In this document: positions 4,725 to 7,607 of the stretch, piece after piece
Numbering within the stretch: the first letter of the stretch is position 1
Layout: the number at the start of each line of letters is the position of its first letter
Origin: CAZESH01 sp964514665
GTDB taxonomy: Bacteria > Bacillota > Bacilli > Paenibacillales > KCTC-25726
Assembly (NCBI GenBank): GCA_964514665.1
Contig: CAZESH010000219.1
Location: 1-7,607 of the forward strand
Length of the DNA: 7,607 nt
Direction: 5' to 3'
Made by a program: the position numbers and the translations under genes
Notes under the pieces: model-generated
Databases searched by the model: none
Seen by the model: only the letters and a program-made list of their open reading frames with translations
What the model was told of the DNA's origin: nothing

Positions 4725-6203
4725 TTGGAAAAAATTGATATTTTCAAGGACATCGCAGAACGAACTGGAGGAGACATCTACCTGGGAGTTGTCGGCGCGG
4801 TCCGTACGGGGAAATCGACTTTTATCAAACGCTTTATGGAAACCGTGGTTCTGCCCAACATCAACAGCGAGTCCGAGCGCGCTCGCGCCACCGATGAGCT
4901 GCCGCAAAGCGCAGCAGGAAGAACAATCATGACCACCGAACCGAAATTCGTACCGAACCATGCTGTGCAGATCAGTGTTGCAGAAGGACTTGAGGTAAAT
5001 GTGCGGATGGTTGATTGCGTTGGCTATGCGGTGGAAGGCGCCAAGGGTTACGAGGATGAGAACGGACCGCGGATGGTCAGCACGCCTTGGTTCGATGAAC
5101 CTATTCCTTTTCAGGAGGCGGCGGAAATCGGCACCCGCAAGGTGATTCAGGAGCATTCCACGCTCGGTGTTGTGATCACCACGGACGGTTCGATTGCTGA
5201 AATCAACCGCAGTTCTTATGTGGATGCGGAAGAGCGGGTTATCAACGAAATGAAGGAAGTTGGCAAACCTTTTGTGCTCGTGATCAATTCCACGCAGCCG
5301 AACAGCGATAAAACCTTGGAGCTGAGAAAAGAGCTGGCCGAGAAATACGACATTCCGGTTATGACGGCAAGCGTTGCTCATATGGGCGAAGCGGATTTCA
5401 TGCGGGTTATGAAAGAAGTGCTCTACGAGTTCCCGGTTCACGAGGTGAATGTCAATTTGCCGAGCTGGGTAATGGTGCTGAACGAAAGACATTGGCTCAG
5501 AAACCACTTCGAAAATTCCGTCCGCGACACTGTCAAGGGCATCCGCAGATTGCGCGACGTCGATCATGTCGTCGAACAGTTTGCGCAATACGATTTTATC
5601 GACCGTGCAGGACTTGCCGGCATGCATATGGGGCAGGGAGTGGCAGAAATCGATTTGTATGCGCCCGACGAGCTGTACGACAAAATTCTCATGGAGGTTG
5701 TCGGAACGGAAATCCGCGGCAAGGACCATTTGCTGCAGATCATGCAGGATTTCAGCCATGCCAAGCGCGAATATGACCGATACGAAGAAGCGCTGGAAAT
5801 GGTTAAAAATACCGGATACGGCATTGCCGCACCTTCTTTGGAGGAAATGTCACTTGACGAACCGGAATTGATTCGCCAGGGATCTCGTTTCGGTGTCCGA
5901 TTAAAAGCCGCCGCACCGTCCATACATATGATTCGTGTCGATGTGGAGTCGGAATTCGCTCCGATCATCGGTACCGAAAAGCAGAGCGAAGAACTGGTGC
6001 GGTATTTGATGCAGGACTTTGAAGATAATCCGACGAAGATATGGGAATCCGATATTTTTGGAAGATCGCTTCACTCCATTGTAAGGGAAGGCATTCAAGG
6101 CAAGCTCGCGATGATGCCGGATAATGCCCGCTACAAGCTGCAGGAAACTTTGGGCAGAATTATTAACGAAGGCTCGGGAGGATTAATCGCGATTATCCTC
6201 TAG
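4725..6203 (+). CDS. spoIVA: Stage IV sporulation protein A (spore coat basement-layer ATPase)
   Basis: SpoIVA is a mother-cell cytoskeletal protein that hydrolyses ATP to polymerise on the forespore surface, forming the platform on which the coat is built; it also affects cortex formation and is anchored by SpoVM. The product is 492 residues, the same length as I recall for the Bacillus subtilis protein. The N-terminal P-loop domain has Walker A GAVRTGKST (residues 24-32, Lys30), sensor-type Thr70 and Thr71 in IMTTEPKF, and Asp97 in VDCVGY. The central region and the C-terminal domain follow, ending in the conserved GSGGLIAIIL. The start is TTG 4725, six bases after AGGAGGGG (4711-4718), and gives the conserved MEKIDIFKDIAERTGG N-terminus. 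It appears to be monocistronic, with a SigE-type promoter upstream and a strong terminator downstream. Confidence 0.99.
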   Translation: MEKIDIFKDIAERTGGDIYLGVVGAVRTGKSTFIKRFMETVVLPNINSESERARATDELPQSAAGRTIMTTEPKFVPNHAVQISVAEGLEVNVRMVDCVGYAVEGAKGYEDENGPRMVSTPWFDEPIPFQEAAEIGTRKVIQEHSTLGVVITTDGSIAEINRSSYVDAEERVINEMKEVGKPFVLVINSTQPNSDKTLELRKELAEKYDIPVMTASVAHMGEADFMRVMKEVLYEFPVHEVNVNLPSWVMVLNERHWLRNHFENSVRDTVKGIRRLRDVDHVVEQFAQYDFIDRAGLAGMHMGQGVAEIDLYAPDELYDKILMEVVGTEIRGKDHLLQIMQDFSHAKREYDRYEEALEMVKNTGYGIAAPSLEEMSLDEPELIRQGSRFGVRLKAAAPSIHMIRVDVESEFAPIIGTEKQSEELVRYLMQDFEDNPTKIWESDIFGRSLHSIVREGIQGKLAMMPDNARYKLQETLGRIINEGSGGLIAIIL

Positions 6204-6218
6204 CATTTCAAATTTATC

Positions 6219-6253
6219 AAAGCTCCTTGCATTTAAAATGCGGGAGCTTTTTT
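6219..6253 (+). terminator. Rho-independent terminator after spoIVA
   Basis: AAAGCTCC (6219-6226) pairs perfectly with GGAGCTTT (6243-6250). The enclosed GCATTT/AAATGC can extend the stem. A T run continues to 6253, 16 bases after the spoIVA stop. Confidence 0.93.
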
Positions 6254-6266
6254 CATTTAAAAGAAG

Positions 6267-6287
6267 CATGGGCGGATGATTCCCATG
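6267..6287. repeat. Inverted repeat upstream of the HU gene
   Basis: CATGGG (6267-6272) and CCCATG (6282-6287) form a 6-bp inverted repeat with a nine-base spacer, followed after five bases by six T bases (6293-6298). It lies between the spoIVA terminator and the HU gene. It could be a weak extra terminator or a protein-binding site; the sequence does not decide. I could not place a convincing HU promoter in the 125-base gap. Confidence 0.3.
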
Positions 6288-6378
6288 GCTGATTTTTTGT
6301 CCTATAGGTATAAAAATCAAAAAAACGGTGAAGACAAGGTATTAACGGAGTTTTTCGAAAAGGGGGAGGTGAATCGAT

Positions 6379-6654
6379 ATGAATAAATCGGAATTGGTAA
6401 ACAAGGTATCCGAATCGTCGGAAATGTCCAAAAAGGATGCGGCAAAAGCAGTGGATGCGATTTTCGAGGCTATTTCCGACGCGCTGCAAAGCGGCGATAA
6501 GGTTCAGCTTGTCGGTTTCGGAAATTTCGAAGTCCGCGAGCGTTCAGCCAGAAAAGGAAGAAATCCGCAAACCGGAGATGAAATTGACATCCCGGCGAGC
6601 AGAGTCCCGGCCTTCAAACCCGGAAAAGCGCTGAGAGACGCATGTGCACAATAA
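6379..6654 (+). CDS. hbs: DNA-binding protein HU (HBsu type)
   Basis: This is a 91-residue histone-like protein that binds and bends DNA as a dimer and organises the nucleoid. It starts MNKSELVNKV, has the dimer-core VGFGNFEVRERSARKGRNPQTGDEIDIPAS and the PAFKPGKALRD ending, all diagnostic of HU. The DNA-gripping arm is in the RKGRNPQTG region (residues 58-66). A Cys at residue 89 in the last few residues is uncommon for HU. ATG 6379 follows GGAGGT (6365-6370) by eight bases. The position after spoIVA matches Bacillus subtilis hbs. A strong terminator follows, so it is monocistronic. Confidence 0.98.
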   Translation: MNKSELVNKVSESSEMSKKDAAKAVDAIFEAISDALQSGDKVQLVGFGNFEVRERSARKGRNPQTGDEIDIPASRVPAFKPGKALRDACAQ

Positions 6655-6682
6655 AGGATACAGCGCAAATAAATTTTACTTT

Positions 6683-6721
6683 AAAAAAGCGGATGAATGT
6701 ATTCATTCAACGCTTTTTTTT
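6683..6721 (+). terminator. Rho-independent terminator after HU gene
   Basis: AAAAAAGCG (6683-6691) pairs with the CGC plus T run at 6711-6719, and the inner TGAATG/CATTCA stem closes a four-base loop. A T run reaches 6721. The A tract on the left arm means the structure may also terminate leftward transcription. Confidence 0.9.
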
Positions 6722-6750
6722 GTTGCAGCGATAAAAGGATCACTTCCTGT

Positions 6751-6779
6751 TTGACATTTGCCCGAAAATGTTTTAGACT
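6751..6779 (+). promoter_or_regulatory. SigA promoter for tRNA-Pro
   Basis: A consensus TTGACA at 6751-6756 is followed, after exactly 17 bases, by TAGACT (6774-6779; 4 of 6 matches to TATAAT). The predicted transcript start near 6786 lies just ahead of the mature tRNA 5' end at 6793, as expected for a single tRNA gene. Confidence 0.85.
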
Positions 6780-6792
6780 CATTTATGGTTGA

Positions 6793-6869
6793 CGGGGTAT
6801 GGCGCAGCCTGGTAGCGCGCACCCTTGGGGTGGGTGAGGTCGCACGTTCAAATCGTGTTACTCCGACCA
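6793..6869 (+). tRNA. tRNA-Pro (anticodon GGG), CCA encoded
   Basis: The 77-base gene folds into a full cloverleaf. The acceptor stem is CGGGGTA with TACTCCG (one G-T pair). The D-stem is GCGC/GCGC at 6802-6805 and 6815-6818. The anticodon stem CACCC/GGGTG has loop TTGGGGT, placing anticodon GGG at 6827-6829. The T-stem is GCACG/CGTGT with loop TTCAAAT. Discriminator A and an encoded CCA end it. GGG reads proline codons CCC and CCU. It is a single gene with its own promoter and terminator, between the HU gene and mtrB. Confidence 0.97.
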
Positions 6870-6870
6870 T

Positions 6871-6909
6871 GGAAGAGGCACCGTCAAATGCGGTGCCTCT
6901 TCCCCTTTA
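6871..6909 (+). terminator. Terminator hairpin after tRNA-Pro
   Basis: A perfect 13-bp stem, GGAAGAGGCACCG (6871-6883) with CGGTGCCTCTTCC (6891-6903), encloses a seven-base loop and begins two bases after the encoded CCA. The following CCTTTATTT is a poor T run, but the very stable stem makes termination likely. Confidence 0.85.
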
Positions 6910-6967
6910 TTTGTACATAACATGGTTAAGCTAAGCCTATTACCCAAAATGTTAGGGGTTGTGTTCA

Positions 6968-7192
6968 ATGCCGGAATTAAATAACGGAGATTATTTTGTC
7001 ATCAAGGCCAAGGATAACGGTGTTCATGTCATTGGTTTGACAAGAGGGCAAGACACCCGATTCCACCATACGGAAAAGCTGGACAAAGGCGAGATCATGA
7101 TCGCCCAGTTCACGGACCACACCTCGGCCGTGAAGATCAGAGGCAAAGCGATGATCATGACAAAGTACGGCACAATCGATACGGAAGAATGA
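6968..7192 (+). CDS. mtrB: trp RNA-binding attenuation protein TRAP (MtrB)
   Basis: TRAP forms an 11-subunit ring that, when tryptophan is bound, wraps RNA carrying GAG/UAG repeats and so terminates or represses trp operon expression. The 74-residue product keeps the signature IGLTRGQDTRFHHTEKLDKG and IAQFTDHTSAVKIRGKA. Residues at positions known in Bacillus subtilis TRAP to contact RNA are present (Lys37, Lys56, Arg58, with Glu36 and Asp39), as are residues of the tryptophan pocket such as Thr25 and Thr49. ATG 6968 follows AGGGG (6954-6958) by nine bases; the frame is open to TTG 6959, which abuts the ribosome site and is rejected. No folE precedes it, unlike the B. subtilis folE-mtrB pair. 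I see no trp leader or triplet-repeat target in this window. Confidence 0.98.
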   Translation: MPELNNGDYFVIKAKDNGVHVIGLTRGQDTRFHHTEKLDKGEIMIAQFTDHTSAVKIRGKAMIMTKYGTIDTEE

Positions 7193-7206
7193 AAACTCTT
7201 CACCTT

Positions 7207-7228
7207 GCAGGCATAGCCTGCTTTTTTT
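7207..7228 (+). terminator. Rho-independent terminator after mtrB
   Basis: GCAGGC (7207-7212) and GCCTGC (7216-7221) form a perfect 6-bp stem with a three-base loop, followed by seven T bases. It lies 14 bases after the mtrB stop. Confidence 0.9.
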
Positions 7229-7270
7229 CATTGTAAAATGGTGTTAAGGGATATTAAAGGGGGAACCGAT

Positions 7271-7607
7271 ATGAAATGGTGGGTTCGCTTCACCTTAACT
7301 ACCGCAATCGCCATAGGTATGGCCATGCTGTTGTCGTATCTGCCGCGGCTGGCAACGTCCGGCGGCAGCTTTGAGGTGTTCAGCTTCAACAGAACGTATC
7401 AGATCAGCGATCGCAATGTTGTCGATTATATGGCTTCTCTGCATTTGCAGACGGGTATTTCAAAGGTCGATTGGAGCCGCAATGTGCTCTCCGTGGATTT
7501 GCAGGTAAGCGGATTGAACAATTCAGCTGCCGTATACCACGACCTGTTCGTACTCGCGCGGCAGGGTTTTGAAGCGACAGACAACGTGCAAAGGGTATTG
7601 GTAAGGG
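7271..7607 (+). CDS. Unrecognised N-terminally membrane-anchored protein; 3' end outside window
   Basis: An open frame starts at ATG 7271, seven bases after AAAGGGGG (7256-7263), and runs to the right edge without a stop: 112 codons plus one base. The N-terminus MKWWVRFTLTTAIAIGMAMLLSYLP shows two basic residues followed by a hydrophobic stretch at about residues 8-25, a signal anchor or signal peptide without a lipobox. The rest is soluble and mixed in character (about residues 30-112), presumably outside the membrane. I do not recognise the family. In Bacillus subtilis the genes after mtrB make menaquinone side chains, but this product does not look like HepS. The intact start, ribosome site and codon use like its neighbours argue for a real gene. 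Confidence 0.8.
   Translation, partial: MKWWVRFTLTTAIAIGMAMLLSYLPRLATSGGSFEVFSFNRTYQISDRNVVDYMASLHLQTGISKVDWSRNVLSVDLQVSGLNNSAAVYHDLFVLARQGFEATDNVQRVLVR

Noticed and set aside
4722..5759. 345-codon open frame on the minus strand opposite spoIVA
   Set aside because: It is fully antisense to a gene of certain identity and full length, and the encoded sequence is rich in His, Arg and Phe with no recognisable motif. Long antisense frames are common opposite GC-biased coding sequence.
6289..6345. Possible SigA promoter for the HU gene (TATAAA at 6309-6314 or TATTAA near 6340)
   Set aside because: No acceptable -35 lies 16-18 bases upstream of either; TTGTCC at 6297-6302 is wrongly spaced. The HU promoter remains unassigned.
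7231..7257. TTGTAA/TATTAA as a promoter for the gene at 7271
   Set aside because: The spacer is only 15 bases and the -10 would overlap the ribosome site, so the call is not supportable.
1..7607. Mobile element, phage, CRISPR, defence or toxin-antitoxin module
   Set aside because: No transposase, integrase, direct-repeat array or toxin-like pair was seen. Nearly all coding space is taken by conserved housekeeping and sporulation genes on one strand.

Overview
The window reads as chromosome of a spore-forming, low-to-mid GC Gram-positive bacterium, most likely a member of Paenibacillaceae. It carries stage IV and stage VI sporulation genes, an HU gene of the Bacillus HBsu type and the trp RNA-binding protein TRAP. 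Starts have strong AGGAGG-type ribosome sites, and TTG and GTG starts are used. Gene order resembles the Bacillus subtilis der(yphC)-gpsA-yphE-yphF-spoIVA-hbs-folE-mtrB segment as I recall it, with differences: plsY lies between der and gpsA, a spoVIF-like gene follows gpsA, two small [2Fe-2S] ferredoxin genes separate the yphE and yphF counterparts, and a tRNA-Pro(GGG) gene sits where folE would be.

Layout. Positions 1-2146 hold a tight der (5' end missing)-plsY-gpsA cluster, covering ribosome assembly and the first steps of phosphatidic acid synthesis: GpsA makes glycerol-3-phosphate and PlsY acylates it. Positions 2164-2560 hold a monocistronic spoVIF-like gene with a SigK-like promoter and its own strong terminator. 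Positions 2565-4413 form a probable four-gene operon behind an extended -10 promoter: a DUF2768 membrane protein, two [2Fe-2S] ferredoxins of different types, and a YphF-like lipoprotein. Positions 4340-4724 are non-coding: two stacked terminator-like hairpins, a SigE-type promoter and a structured spoIVA leader.

Positions 4725-6253 are spoIVA and its terminator. Positions 6379-6721 are the HU gene and terminator. Positions 6751-6903 are tRNA-Pro(GGG) with a SigA promoter and a 13-bp hairpin. Positions 6968-7228 are mtrB and its terminator. From 7271 to the right edge runs the 5' part of an unrecognised gene for an N-terminally membrane-anchored protein.

Most of the window is conserved housekeeping and sporulation sequence. 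I found no phage, transposon, CRISPR or defence module and no clear evidence of a new system. The points most worth following are the paired unlike ferredoxins in a membrane/lipoprotein operon, the structured spoIVA leader, and a Val in place of the first Gly of the GpsA dinucleotide-binding loop.
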